From Longimicrobiales bacterium (lineage in GTDB: Bacteria; Gemmatimonadota; Gemmatimonadetes; Longimicrobiales; Gaopeijiaceae): DNA of 59,187 nt. The stretch covers positions 1-59,187 of the forward strand of contig JANQDZ010000098.1 of NCBI GenBank assembly GCA_028278645.1, in the 5' to 3' direction. The position numbers and the translations under genes are program-made. Of the stretch, positions 41,688 to 49,506 are shown one piece after another (positions within the stretch are counted from its first letter, which is position 1; each line of letters begins with the position of its first letter). Below the pieces are notes generated by a model. The model had not been told where the DNA came from and made no database searches. It was given only the letters and a program-made list of their open reading frames with translations.

Positions 41688-43559
41688 ATGAGCCAGGAAC
41701 CCACCCGGTGGAATAGGCGGAAAAAAGGCCGACTTCGGGAACGAAGGGGAAAGGCCCGGTCCGCCCAACCCGGGCGATCGGCTGCATGGGCCACAGGCCT
41801 GGCGCTCCTCTTTCTTTTCCTCACGCTTTTGGCCTTGGTCCTGGTACCGATGCGCCTCGAACAGGACGTAGAAGTGGTTCGAGAGCAGATCGCCACCGTT
41901 TTTGACCCCGCCGAACGGCTTGTGGAAAGAGCGCAGTTCTGGCAGGGAAGGCAGATGGAAGCCTTCTACTCCTTCCTTCTCGTTGGGGATTCCGAATCCA
42001 GGCTTCGGTACCGTGTCGCGCGGGAAGCAGAGGACGCGACCATTGACACGCTCCTGGCCATCACGGAAGGGATGTCCGTGGAGGTCAGGGAAAAGATGGC
42101 CAACCTGGTTCCCCTCTCCTTCTCCTGGCACCTGGGCCACCAGGAGATGTTGAGTCAGGAGCTTACTCCCGAAGGGCTCACACCTGAAGACATTACCCCG
42201 GTCCCCTCGGATGAAGACGTGGCGGAGAGGCTGAGGCTCGACCGTGCCACATACGCCGAAGTGGTGGCGGCCGGGGAGGGCCTGAAAGAGGTCCTGGCAG
42301 TCGAGAGAGCTGCCATCGAAGGGGATATGGAGCGGGCGAGGTTTTTCCAAACGGAATACACCCAGATCCTGGTGTTCCTGGGCCTCTCGGCGACCTTGGT
42401 GGTGCTGGTCCTGGCCTGGCGCCTCCGGGCCCTCATGAAAGAGTCGGAGGCTCGACGCTGGGAAACCCTGAGAGCCCGGAGGGAAGCGAACGGCCTTCTC
42501 AGGGCCACCGGGGACGGCGTGTTGGGGATGGACATGGAGGGGAAGTGTACGTTCCTCAACCGGGCCGGGGCTGAACTCCTGGGATATTCGGCCCGGTCGG
42601 TGGAGGGTAGGGACGTTCATCACCTGCTCCATCACTCCACCCCCGAAGGGAGCCCGCTTCCTCGGGAAGAGAGCTCCATCATCAAAAACCTGGCCTCAGG
42701 CGAGCCCATCTCCGGCCTGAACGAAACTCTCTGGAGGGCTGGGAAGAAACCGTTCCCGGTTCAGCTCTCAATGCGGGCAATGATGGATGGCCCAACACCC
42801 AGGGGGGCAGTCTTGAGCTTCACGGACATGACCGAAACCCGAGCCGCGGAGGCTTCCCTCCGGCAGGCGGTCCAGGCCAGAGACGAGGTGCTTGCGGTGG
42901 TCTCCCACGACCTCAGGAACCCGGTGGGGACGATCTTCTCGGCCGCCAGCCTGCTCCTGACTTTCGATCCTCCACCGGAAAAGCGGGAAGAACACCTTAG
43001 GGCAGTGAAGCGGTCTGCCGAGCGGATTAACCGATTGATCCAGGACCTCCTTGATGTTGCTCGAATGGAGGCCGGGGCGCTGACGGTCCACCCTGCAGCC
43101 TTCGAGGTGGAATCCGTCATACTCGAGGTAAAGGACTCCCACACGCCTTCGGCGGAGGAAAAGGGGATCACCCTCCAGGTCGAGGTCCCTCCGGATTTCC
43201 CCAAGGGGTGGGGCGACCGCCACCGGGTCATCCAGGCCCTCACGAACCTGGTTGAGAATGCAGTCCGTGAAACGCCTGAGGGAGGTCACGTCACGCTGGG
43301 GGCCCAGAAGGACGCGGATGGGGAGACCATCCTCTGCTTCGTCCAGGACACCGGGGCCGGGATCCCACCGGAGGATCAAGACCGACTCTTTGACCGGTTC
43401 TGGCAGGTGAGTCGAAAGGACAAAGGTGGCGCGGGGTTAGGCCTCTCGATCGTAAAAGGGATCGTAGATGCCCATGATGGGCAGGTTTGGTTGGAAAGCT
43501 CGGAAGGGAAGGGGAGCCGGTTCTGGTTTTCCCTCCCGAGCGGAGGCTGCCAGGACTAG
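41688..43559 (+). CDS. PAS-domain membrane sensor histidine kinase
   Basis: 623 residues. A basic N-terminus, TM1 (WATGLALLFLFLTLLALVLV), a ~165-residue external helical sensor region, and TM2 (ILVFLGLSATLVVLVLAW). Then a PAS domain (LRATGDGVLGMDMEGKCTFL ... SFTDMTETRAAE), DHp with VVSHDLRNPVGTIF (phospho-His), and an intact ATPase domain (LTNLVENAVRETP, DTGAGIP, GGAGLGLSI). It has no neighbouring response regulator, so its partner is elsewhere. The ATG lies only 5 bases after the MITE-like element with no Shine-Dalgarno sequence, so insertion of the element may have replaced its leader. Confidence 0.85.
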   Translation: MSQEPTRWNRRKKGRLRERRGKARSAQPGRSAAWATGLALLFLFLTLLALVLVPMRLEQDVEVVREQIATVFDPAERLVERAQFWQGRQMEAFYSFLLVGDSESRLRYRVAREAEDATIDTLLAITEGMSVEVREKMANLVPLSFSWHLGHQEMLSQELTPEGLTPEDITPVPSDEDVAERLRLDRATYAEVVAAGEGLKEVLAVERAAIEGDMERARFFQTEYTQILVFLGLSATLVVLVLAWRLRALMKESEARRWETLRARREANGLLRATGDGVLGMDMEGKCTFLNRAGAELLGYSARSVEGRDVHHLLHHSTPEGSPLPREESSIIKNLASGEPISGLNETLWRAGKKPFPVQLSMRAMMDGPTPRGAVLSFTDMTETRAAEASLRQAVQARDEVLAVVSHDLRNPVGTIFSAASLLLTFDPPPEKREEHLRAVKRSAERINRLIQDLLDVARMEAGALTVHPAAFEVESVILEVKDSHTPSAEEKGITLQVEVPPDFPKGWGDRHRVIQALTNLVENAVRETPEGGHVTLGAQKDADGETILCFVQDTGAGIPPEDQDRLFDRFWQVSRKDKGGAGLGLSIVKGIVDAHDGQVWLESSEGKGSRFWFSLPSGGCQD

Positions 43560-44305
43560 GATCTCCCCACACGCCAGGCGAGGAGCTCTTCCACCTCGTC
43601 CGTGACGATCCGAGAGACCCCCACCCCCGCCACCTCCGTCGCGACGGCGCTCTCGTTCACCGTCCAGGTCATGACCTCAACGCCCTCCCTCATGGCCTCT
43701 TCCATGGTTGAGGGATTGGCCAAAACGACATCGAATCCCAGGCTGAGAAGGGCGCCCTCGTCCAACACTGCCCGATCCAGAGCATCTTTCAGGGTATCCA
43801 GACCTTCGGCCAGGTACGATCTCTTGATTTCGGGAGCCACCCGGCGGAGCCGATCCATGATGGCCCAGTCCGAGGACGTGAAGACCGTAGAGTCGGCCAT
43901 CTCCCTTTCCCTGGTGATGCTGACCATACGATCCAGGTCTTCGATTTCCCTGTAGCCTTTTATGTCCTGATAAACCCGAAAAACGCGCCCTTTCAGGTTG
44001 GCAAGAGCTTCGTCCTGGGTGGGAATCCTCTCGCACGAGAACTCGGTGCCGAACCAGCTACCCGCGTCCAGTGCCTTGAGGTGAGCTAGAGGGCGTCGCC
44101 GCAGCGGGCCCACGCCGTTTGTCGTCCTACCCAGCATGGAATCATGAAAGAGGACTGGAGTCCCGCATGCCGCGGTGTGAAGGTCGAACTCAACCGACTC
44201 CACCCCGGTTGCGAGGGCCGCCTCCAGGGCGGCGAGAGTATTCTCCGGCGCCTTGGCGCTAAAGCCTCTGTGGGCAATGATCTCGGGCTTCGGCCTGGAG
44301 TTCAT
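43556..44305 (-). CDS. Glycerophosphodiester phosphodiesterase
   Basis: 249-residue TIM-barrel GDPD enzyme hydrolysing glycerophosphodiesters to glycerol-3-phosphate and alcohols; no signal peptide, so cytoplasmic. Catalytic motifs: AHRGFSAKAPENTLAAL (His-Arg, Glu), EFDLHTAACGTPVLFHD (Glu, Asp, His). Conserved VMTWTVNE near the end. Its stop and that of the kinase share one palindromic CTAG (43556-43559). The start overlaps the upstream small gene's stop (ATGA). Confidence 0.87.
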   Translation of the reverse strand: MNSRPKPEIIAHRGFSAKAPENTLAALEAALATGVESVEFDLHTAACGTPVLFHDSMLGRTTNGVGPLRRRPLAHLKALDAGSWFGTEFSCERIPTQDEALANLKGRVFRVYQDIKGYREIEDLDRMVSITREREMADSTVFTSSDWAIMDRLRRVAPEIKRSYLAEGLDTLKDALDRAVLDEGALLSLGFDVVLANPSTMEEAMREGVEVMTWTVNESAVATEVAGVGVSRIVTDEVEELLAWRVGRS

Positions 44306-44610
44306 GGGGAGGACGGCCCACTCTTTTCTGGTTCGGATCCCGAACGAAGTTGGGCGTCGAAACTGGAGGTTTCCCGGATCTGTTTCATGGAGCTTTCAAG
44401 GCCCTCCATCTGGGTCTCCAGAAGGGCCAACCTCCGTTCAACGATTTGGAGGGATTCGTCCATCCCACGGGTTTGGAGGACGTTGGCCAGGGCTTCCACC
44501 ACAGGTTTTAAAGCGAATCTGGCGGTCAGGCCGATCACCGGAATGAGAATGATCGAGATACCCATTACGACTGCGATCATACCAGTGAGATCGACGGGCA
44601 TGACTTCCAT
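44302..44610 (-). CDS. Small membrane protein with coiled-coil tail
   Basis: 102 residues: one hydrophobic helix near the N-terminus (MIAVVMGISIILIPVIGL) and a cytoplasmic heptad-like helix (ESLQIVERRLALLETQMEGL). No family assigned. ATG 44610 is preferred, with AGGAG 9 bases upstream; GTG 44616 is only 3 bases from that site. It overlaps the GDPD gene by 4 bases and is probably co-expressed with it. Confidence 0.6.
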   Translation of the reverse strand: MEVMPVDLTGMIAVVMGISIILIPVIGLTARFALKPVVEALANVLQTRGMDESLQIVERRLALLETQMEGLESSMKQIRETSSFDAQLRSGSEPEKSGPSSP

Positions 44611-44820
44611 TGCCACGGACTCCTATTCGAAAGGACCTCTGTGCCCGAGTGCTCTACGCTGAGCCTAGAAATGGTGGCTTAGACTCCCCGTTTCGCGCAA
44701 GGATCTTTCGACCCCGGAGCCGGGAATTCGGGCCTGCCCCTTTCCAAGTTCTTTCCGAATAGAGAACCTTTCCTCTGGCATTAGGCACCACGTGCTGCAA
44801 CCCGTCGAAGGAGCGCCCCC

Positions 44821-45264
44821 ATGCGGCCCGAAGCTTCTGACTTCACGTTCTGGGTGCCGGTGGACATCCGGTTCAAGGACATTGATCTCGGCGGCCACGC
44901 CCACCACTCCATGGCGCTGGTCTACTTCGAGGAGGCACGGGCGGCGTATTGGAGGGAGGTTGTGGGGCGGGACGATGATGAAGCCGTGGACTTCATTTTG
45001 GCCGAAGCTCGGGTTCGCTACCACCAGCGGGTGCTTTACCCCCAGAAGCTGAGTGTCGGCGTCAGGGTCTCGCTCCTGGGGAGGAAGCACTTCCTGATGG
45101 AGTACCTTGCATTGGGGGAGGACGGCGCCGAGCTCCTCTCCGGTGAGACCACCATGGTGATGTTCGACTACATCGAAGGGAAGACCAAACGGGTACCTTC
45201 AGAGGTGAGGGCTGCGGTAGAATCCCACGAGGTTGAAGTGAAAACCGCCAGCCGGCGACGGTGA
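44821..45264 (+). CDS. Hotdog-fold acyl-CoA thioesterase (YbgC/4HBT type)
   Basis: 147-residue hotdog-fold protein. IRFKDIDLGGHAHHSMALVY corresponds to the catalytic-Asp region of 4-hydroxybenzoyl-CoA/YbgC thioesterases; ARVRYHQRVLYPQKLSVGVR and the SGETTMVMFD strand match the central helix and sheet. Probably cleaves short or branched acyl-CoAs in the cytoplasm; the substrate is not deducible. GGAG lies 10 bases before ATG 44821. The 204 bases between it and the divergent small gene hold no gene. Confidence 0.78.
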   Translation: MRPEASDFTFWVPVDIRFKDIDLGGHAHHSMALVYFEEARAAYWREVVGRDDDEAVDFILAEARVRYHQRVLYPQKLSVGVRVSLLGRKHFLMEYLALGEDGAELLSGETTMVMFDYIEGKTKRVPSEVRAAVESHEVEVKTASRRR

Positions 45265-45394
45265 TTGCCAGAGGGCGCCCATCGAGGACCTTTTGGCCGA
45301 AGTGCCTGTAATAACACGTGAGGCTTCGGAGTAATTAACTAAGAGGAAACAGGTGTATGTCGGGGCCGGAGTGAGGGCATTTCAGGATCACGGT
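45265..45394. other. Intergenic part with loop-motif hairpin
   Basis: First part of a 305-base gap. A hairpin at 45297-45329 pairs CCGAAG..CCT with AGGCTTCGG and shows CCTGTAATAACACG (45305-45318) across stem and loop, the same 14-mer as at 3829-3842. Nothing else is recognisable before the promoter at 45395. Confidence 0.35.
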
Positions 45395-45422
45395 TGACCT
45401 TAACTCTTGCCTCCATATAGAT
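45395..45422 (+). promoter_or_regulatory. Sigma-70-type promoter of TPR gene
   Basis: TTGACC (45395-45400), 16-base spacer, TATAGA (45417-45422). Start of transcription near 45429 would leave a leader of about 140 bases before ATG 45570; that leader has no further recognisable feature. Confidence 0.5.
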
Positions 45423-45569
45423 TTTCGGACTTTATGAGGGGGAGTGGGCCGGTTTCCGGGGGGGCTACTCTTCCTGAGGGGGATCGCCAAGGTCCTCCGT
45501 TCCGCCTGCGCGAACCGCGCGGCTTCCCCCGGTAGCGCGTTGTTGGACCCATTTCAGGGAGAAGGTACA

Positions 45570-47297
45570 ATGAACGGACGGCTCCGGCTCGGGCTTCTGG
45601 CCCTGGTCTCTGCCTGCCTTGCGGCTATTCCCCTCCACCCTCAAGAGGCTTCCGCTCAGGAGCCCACCGCACGGTTCCGTGTGATGGTCCCAGAGATCCA
45701 GCCTCTGAACGGAGCGGACAAGAAGTTCGGCGAACGTCTAGCGGATCAGCTCCGGGATCTCATCAATGAGATGTTGACCCACCAGCCCATCGAGGAGCGG
45801 GAGCTGAAGCGGTCGTTGAATGAGTACGATGTCGATATGGAAGACCTGGACTGCATTCGGGCCAAGCAGCTTGCCGGCCTTATCAATGCCCAGGTGGTCT
45901 TCTGCGGCAACTACACCCCCGAGGGCGAGAACTTCCGTGTGGAGACGAAGTTCATCGACTCCTCCGGGGAAGAGTTCCCCGTGGACCCCATCACGGTGCC
46001 CGAGAGGGGCCAGGAGGAAGCTGCGGAGCACATCTATCAGGCTCTCCAGCGCCAGTCCGACCAGGCCCGGTTTGCGCAGTTCTGCGGGGATTACGCTTCC
46101 AGCCAGCAGTGGCAGGATGCCGAGACCCAGTGCAGCCAGGCCATCGAGCTGAACCCGAGCGCCGTGAGTTCCAGGTATACTCTCGGGGTGGTCTATAGGG
46201 AAACCGACCGACCCGAAGAAGCTCTGACTCAGTTCCAAGCGGTCCTCGAGATTGACCCCCTTCATGAGGAGGCCATGCAGTTCGCCGGCTACCTCTCGGC
46301 TCTCATGGGTCGGGATGAAGAGGCACGGTCCTATTACCAACAGTACCTCCAGCTGAACCCCGCCAACGCAAATGTCCGGATGAGGGTAGCCTATGAGCTG
46401 GCCCAGGCCGGTGACGCCCTGGGAGCCATGCAGTTCATCGAGGAAGGCCTGGCGGTCGACGGTGAGAACGTGGACCTCCTCAAACAGCACGGAGGGTTTG
46501 CCTTCACGGCTGGTGCCGAGCTGAACCAGGGTCAGGAAGAGATGCCGCCAGAGGCAGCTGACCTTTTCCGAAAGGCTTTGGCTTCCTTCAGCCAGGTGTA
46601 CGCCATTGAGGGCGCCGAGATGGACGTGGCTCTCCTCAGAAACATGGTTGCGGCCAACATCAACCTGGATGATGCCGGAGAAGCGGTCACTCTCGCGGAG
46701 CGGATCCTCGAGACCCACGGCGGGGAGTCCACCATTTGGGCCATCTATGCCGACGCTCTCCGGGCGAATGAGAATCTCGATCAAGCCATTACGGCCCTTG
46801 ATCGGGTCATGGAATTGGATCCGGAGTACCCGAATATTGCTGCCCGGAAGGGTAGCTGGCTCCTACAGGAAGGTCGGGTGGATGACGCTATTCCGACCCT
46901 CCAGGGTGCTGTGGAACGTGGCGAGCAGTCGGCGGACGCCGTGGCTGACCTGGTATTCGCCAACGCGGTGAACGAAGGGGTCCAGAAACAGGATTGGCCT
47001 CACGCCATCCGTACCCTCCGACTCGCCAAAGAGTTCGAGGTTACAGACCTGACGGGCCAGAAGCTGGATTTCTGGCTTGGGTACGCGATCTTCCAAAGTG
47101 CTCGGGCCCAACAGGAGCCCCAGACCCTGGAGACCGCCAGGGCAACCCTGCCCCGGTTCCAGGAAGTTCTCCGCCTCATGCGGGCGTGCGGAGACTACGC
47201 CCAGAGGAACAACCGGGAATCTAATCGCCAGGAGCTCCTGACGGCTACCAACACATTCATCGAGATCCAGGACGCCATTATCCGTCGGGGTCGCTGA
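45570..47297 (+). CDS. Secreted TPR-repeat protein
   Basis: 575 residues. The signal peptide ends at QEASAQ. An N-terminal domain of ~130 residues (RFRVMVPEIQPLNGADKKFG, LAGLINAQVVFCGNYTPEGE) resembles FlgO/TolB-N-type outer-membrane assembly domains. At least six tetratricopeptide repeats follow, for example AETQCSQAIELNPSAVSSRY, EALTQFQAVLEIDPLHEEAM and AITALDRVMELDPEYPNIA. It probably scaffolds an envelope complex. ATG 45570 is chosen because AGAAGG precedes it and the signal peptide starts there; the longer frame to 45444 is rejected. It has its own promoter and a strong terminator. Confidence 0.85.
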   Translation: MNGRLRLGLLALVSACLAAIPLHPQEASAQEPTARFRVMVPEIQPLNGADKKFGERLADQLRDLINEMLTHQPIEERELKRSLNEYDVDMEDLDCIRAKQLAGLINAQVVFCGNYTPEGENFRVETKFIDSSGEEFPVDPITVPERGQEEAAEHIYQALQRQSDQARFAQFCGDYASSQQWQDAETQCSQAIELNPSAVSSRYTLGVVYRETDRPEEALTQFQAVLEIDPLHEEAMQFAGYLSALMGRDEEARSYYQQYLQLNPANANVRMRVAYELAQAGDALGAMQFIEEGLAVDGENVDLLKQHGGFAFTAGAELNQGQEEMPPEAADLFRKALASFSQVYAIEGAEMDVALLRNMVAANINLDDAGEAVTLAERILETHGGESTIWAIYADALRANENLDQAITALDRVMELDPEYPNIAARKGSWLLQEGRVDDAIPTLQGAVERGEQSADAVADLVFANAVNEGVQKQDWPHAIRTLRLAKEFEVTDLTGQKLDFWLGYAIFQSARAQQEPQTLETARATLPRFQEVLRLMRACGDYAQRNNRESNRQELLTATNTFIEIQDAIIRRGR

Positions 47298-47328
47298 AAC
47301 CCGCGGCGACCTTTTCCCTGGTTTTTCA

Positions 47329-47367
47329 GCGCCCTGGGGCTTCCGGCCCCAGGGCGCCTTTTCTTCC
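47329..47367 (+). terminator. Strong rho-independent terminator
   Basis: Perfect 12-bp GC-rich stem GCGCCCTGGGGC / GCCCCAGGGCGC (47329-47340 and 47346-47357) with a 5-base loop, followed by CTTTTCTTCC, 31 bases after the TPR gene stop. Confidence 0.9.
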
Positions 47368-47550
47368 TCCCTGCCGGGGCCCCAACCTCCCTCACATCGG
47401 CTCCGCGGTGCCCCTTACCGAGATAGAAAACCGGGTCAGACCGGGGGAACTCCCCGCTGCGAGTGTCCAGGAGCGAAGCGGATGGTTCTCTCACGAGGGT
47501 AGGCTCCCGGGCAGACCCTCAACTCCTACGGAGAACCCGCAAAGGCCATG

Positions 47551-47565
47551 TGGGGAGAAGTGGGG
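47551..47565 (+). promoter_or_regulatory. Candidate MraZ-binding repeats
   Basis: TGGGG (47551-47555) and TGGGG (47561-47565) are direct repeats with exactly 10-bp periodicity, matching the TGGGN-N5 repeats bound by MraZ upstream of dcw operons in other bacteria. They lie about 230 bases before mraZ, farther than usual from the promoter I favour, so a second promoter near 47570-47600 is possible. Confidence 0.5.
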
Positions 47566-47715
47566 CACCAGAATTTTTCCCGAATATAACCCGAAGACAA
47601 TTCCATGCTGATAGCCTGAGGTGACCCGAAAACCCCAATAAAACTGCAGTTTTCAGCCTTCCCAGTTGGCCGAGAACCCCAGCCTGGCTTCGAGAACTTT
47701 TTGCAAAAAAACCTC

Positions 47716-47744
47716 TTGCGCTCCTTATGGGCGCACCCTATTAT
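47716..47744 (+). promoter_or_regulatory. Promoter of dcw operon
   Basis: TTGCGC (47716-47721), 17-base spacer, TATTAT (47739-47744). Transcription would start near 47751, 43 bases upstream of the mraZ GTG. Confidence 0.6.
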
Positions 47745-47793
47745 GGGTTTCAGTACCACTTTATACCACTTTTACCCACTGAGTGCCCACAAA

Positions 47794-48225
47794 GTGAGCG
47801 GATTCCTCGGTCGGTACGACTTCCAAATGGACGAGAAGGGACGCGTCTCCCTTCCTGCAGCTTTCCGAAAGGAAGCTGGAGGGGAGCGGTTCATCCTGGT
47901 CCAGTGGGAGAAGCCGTATCTGACCCTCTTCCCGGAGGACGTTTGGAAAGGAGTCCAGGAGAGGCTCTTGGAGTTCCGCCGGAAGGAACCCGCTGCCTGG
48001 AACTACGTCAGGGAAATCACCGCCAACGCGGTTGAGGTCTCTCCCGATAAACAGGGTCGAATCCTGATTCCCGCCTGGCTGCAGGAGGCCGCGTTCCTTC
48101 AGGGGACTGTGGTCCTGAGCGGCGTCATTGACCGGGTGGAGATCTGGGACCCGGAGAGGTTCCAAACGGCCATCGAAGAGAGGGCGGAAGAGTCGCAACG
48201 CTTCCGTCACCAGATCTTCGGATGA
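47794..48225 (+). CDS. mraZ: Transcriptional regulator MraZ
   Basis: 143-residue DNA-binding protein controlling the division/cell-wall operon. Two AbrB-like half-domains each carry the family motif: MDEKGRVSLPAAFR and PDKQGRILIPAWLQ. GTG 47794 is chosen because it yields the canonical short N-terminus (SGFLGRYDFQMDEKGR) and lies after the promoter; the longer frame from 47701 would begin upstream of the -10 box. First gene of the dcw cluster. Confidence 0.9.
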   Translation: MSGFLGRYDFQMDEKGRVSLPAAFRKEAGGERFILVQWEKPYLTLFPEDVWKGVQERLLEFRRKEPAAWNYVREITANAVEVSPDKQGRILIPAWLQEAAFLQGTVVLSGVIDRVEIWDPERFQTAIEERAEESQRFRHQIFG

Positions 48226-48280
48226 CCGCGGCTCCCGAACCAAGGGGGCCGCGGCCTCTTTCGGGTGGGGGCCGACCGCT

Positions 48281-49225
48281 GTGACGGAGGTGGAAGGGGC
48301 GGAAGCCTACCACGAACCGGTCATGGTGGAGGAGGTCCTGGAGGCCCTGGAGGGTGCGAACAGTGGGACGATTCTGGACGGAACGCTGGGGGGTGGGGGA
48401 CACGCCGAGGCCATGCTCTCTCGGTGGCCCGACTGCCGGGTGATTGGAGTGGACAGGGATCCAGAGGCAGTAAACGCAGCACGGAAAAGACTTCAACCTT
48501 TTGCAGATAGGCTCCGCGTTCTCGAAATGAGATTCGACCAAGCCCTGGACGACGCGCAACTGAACCAGGATGGCCTCCAAGGGGCTCTCCTGGACCTTGG
48601 TGTGTCCTCCCGGCAGCTGGATGCAGATCGCAGAGGGTTCGCGTTCCGACGGGGTCTCCCCTTGGACATGAGGATGGAGGGTGACGCAGGGGGGATTACG
48701 GCTGCGGATATCCTGAACCAGACCAACGAACAGGAGTTGGCCCGGGTCTTTCGTGAGTATGGGGAGGAGCCCAGGGCAAGGGGATTGGCCGGAGAGGTCA
48801 CCAGAAGGCGGGGGAAAAGCCCTTTTGGCTCCAGCGATGACCTGGTCGCGGCTTTTGCCGCGGTTCTGGGGCGGACGCCCCGCCCCAACGAAATGGCCAG
48901 GGTTTTCCAGGCACTCCGGATCGTTGTGAACCAGGAACTCCCCGTTCTGAGCCAGGCTCTTCCTCGGATAAGGGACGCCTTGAGGCCCTCGGGCGTCCTG
49001 GTGGTGATCTCCTACCACTCCCTGGAGGACCGGATCGTAAAGACCTCCTTCCGGGACTGGAGCTCCGACTGCGTGTGTCCTCCCGGGCTCCCGGTCTGTG
49101 CCTGCGACCAGGTGCCGCAGGGGGAGCCCCTTCATCGGAAGCCTCGGCGCCCGTCGGAGAAAGAGGTCCGAATGAACCCTCGGTCCAGGAGCGCCCTCCT
49201 GAGGGCTTGGAGGAAAGCCGCGTGA
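48281..49225 (+). CDS. rsmH: 16S rRNA (cytosine-1402-N4)-methyltransferase
   Basis: 314-residue SAM-dependent methyltransferase. Motifs: YHEPVMVEEVLEAL, DGTLGGGGHAEAML (SAM binding), GVDRDPEAVNAARKRL, LLDLGVSSRQLD, RGLPLDMRM, ALRIVVNQEL, ISYHSLEDRIVKTSF. The C-terminal extension carries the cysteine group CVCPPGLPVCAC. GTG 48281 gives a normal N-terminus; a GTG three codons later is an alternative. The stop overlaps ftsL as GTGA. Confidence 0.9.
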   Translation: MTEVEGAEAYHEPVMVEEVLEALEGANSGTILDGTLGGGGHAEAMLSRWPDCRVIGVDRDPEAVNAARKRLQPFADRLRVLEMRFDQALDDAQLNQDGLQGALLDLGVSSRQLDADRRGFAFRRGLPLDMRMEGDAGGITAADILNQTNEQELARVFREYGEEPRARGLAGEVTRRRGKSPFGSSDDLVAAFAAVLGRTPRPNEMARVFQALRIVVNQELPVLSQALPRIRDALRPSGVLVVISYHSLEDRIVKTSFRDWSSDCVCPPGLPVCACDQVPQGEPLHRKPRRPSEKEVRMNPRSRSALLRAWRKAA

Positions 49226-49506
49226 AGCGCCTCGCCGGCACGAGCATGGTGGCTTTGGCCGTCGCCGCCTTCCTGGCATCCCTGAGCCTGGTGTCCTGGA
49301 GACAGCGGCAGGCATTGGACACCATGAGAACCCTCGAAACCCTCCAGGAGGAGACCGCCCTCGAGGTTGGGGCCAGGGATGAACTCCAAGCTCGGATCCG
49401 TCACCTGGAAAGCAGGGGGAGGGTGGTTCCGGAAGCCGAAGCCCGGCTCGGAATGCACACGGCCCTGGACTCTGAGTCCTTCCTCCTAGCGGGAGCAGTT
49501 CAGTGA
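49222..49506 (+). CDS. ftsL: Cell-division protein FtsL
   Basis: 94-residue bitopic membrane protein, identified mainly by position between rsmH and ftsI. One TM helix (SMVALAVAAFLASLSLVSW) followed by a periplasmic coiled coil (TMRTLETLQEETALEVGARD). GTG 49222 overlaps the rsmH stop and has GGAGGAAA upstream; its own stop overlaps ftsI by 4 bases. Part of the FtsQLB-FtsWI divisome module. Confidence 0.78.
   Translation: MKRLAGTSMVALAVAAFLASLSLVSWRQRQALDTMRTLETLQEETALEVGARDELQARIRHLESRGRVVPEAEARLGMHTALDSESFLLAGAVQ

Larger units (their letters stand above)
47368..47793. other. Regulatory gap before the cell-wall/division operon
   Basis: With the terminator this makes a 496-base gap. It contains a small hairpin (GGGG GAA CTCCCC near 47448), MraZ-type repeats at 47551-47565, an AT-richer segment 47570-47700, and the promoter at 47716-47744. 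No convincing gene is present. Confidence 0.5.

Noticed and set aside
41431-41691. 86-codon open frame inside the MITE-like element
   Set aside because: It runs through inverted repeats and hairpins, has no ribosome site and reads as low-information Ser/Arg/Pro-rich sequence on both strands.
45738-46784. Minus-strand open frame (348 codons) opposite the TPR gene
   Set aside because: Shadow of the TPR coding strand; no start signal or family.
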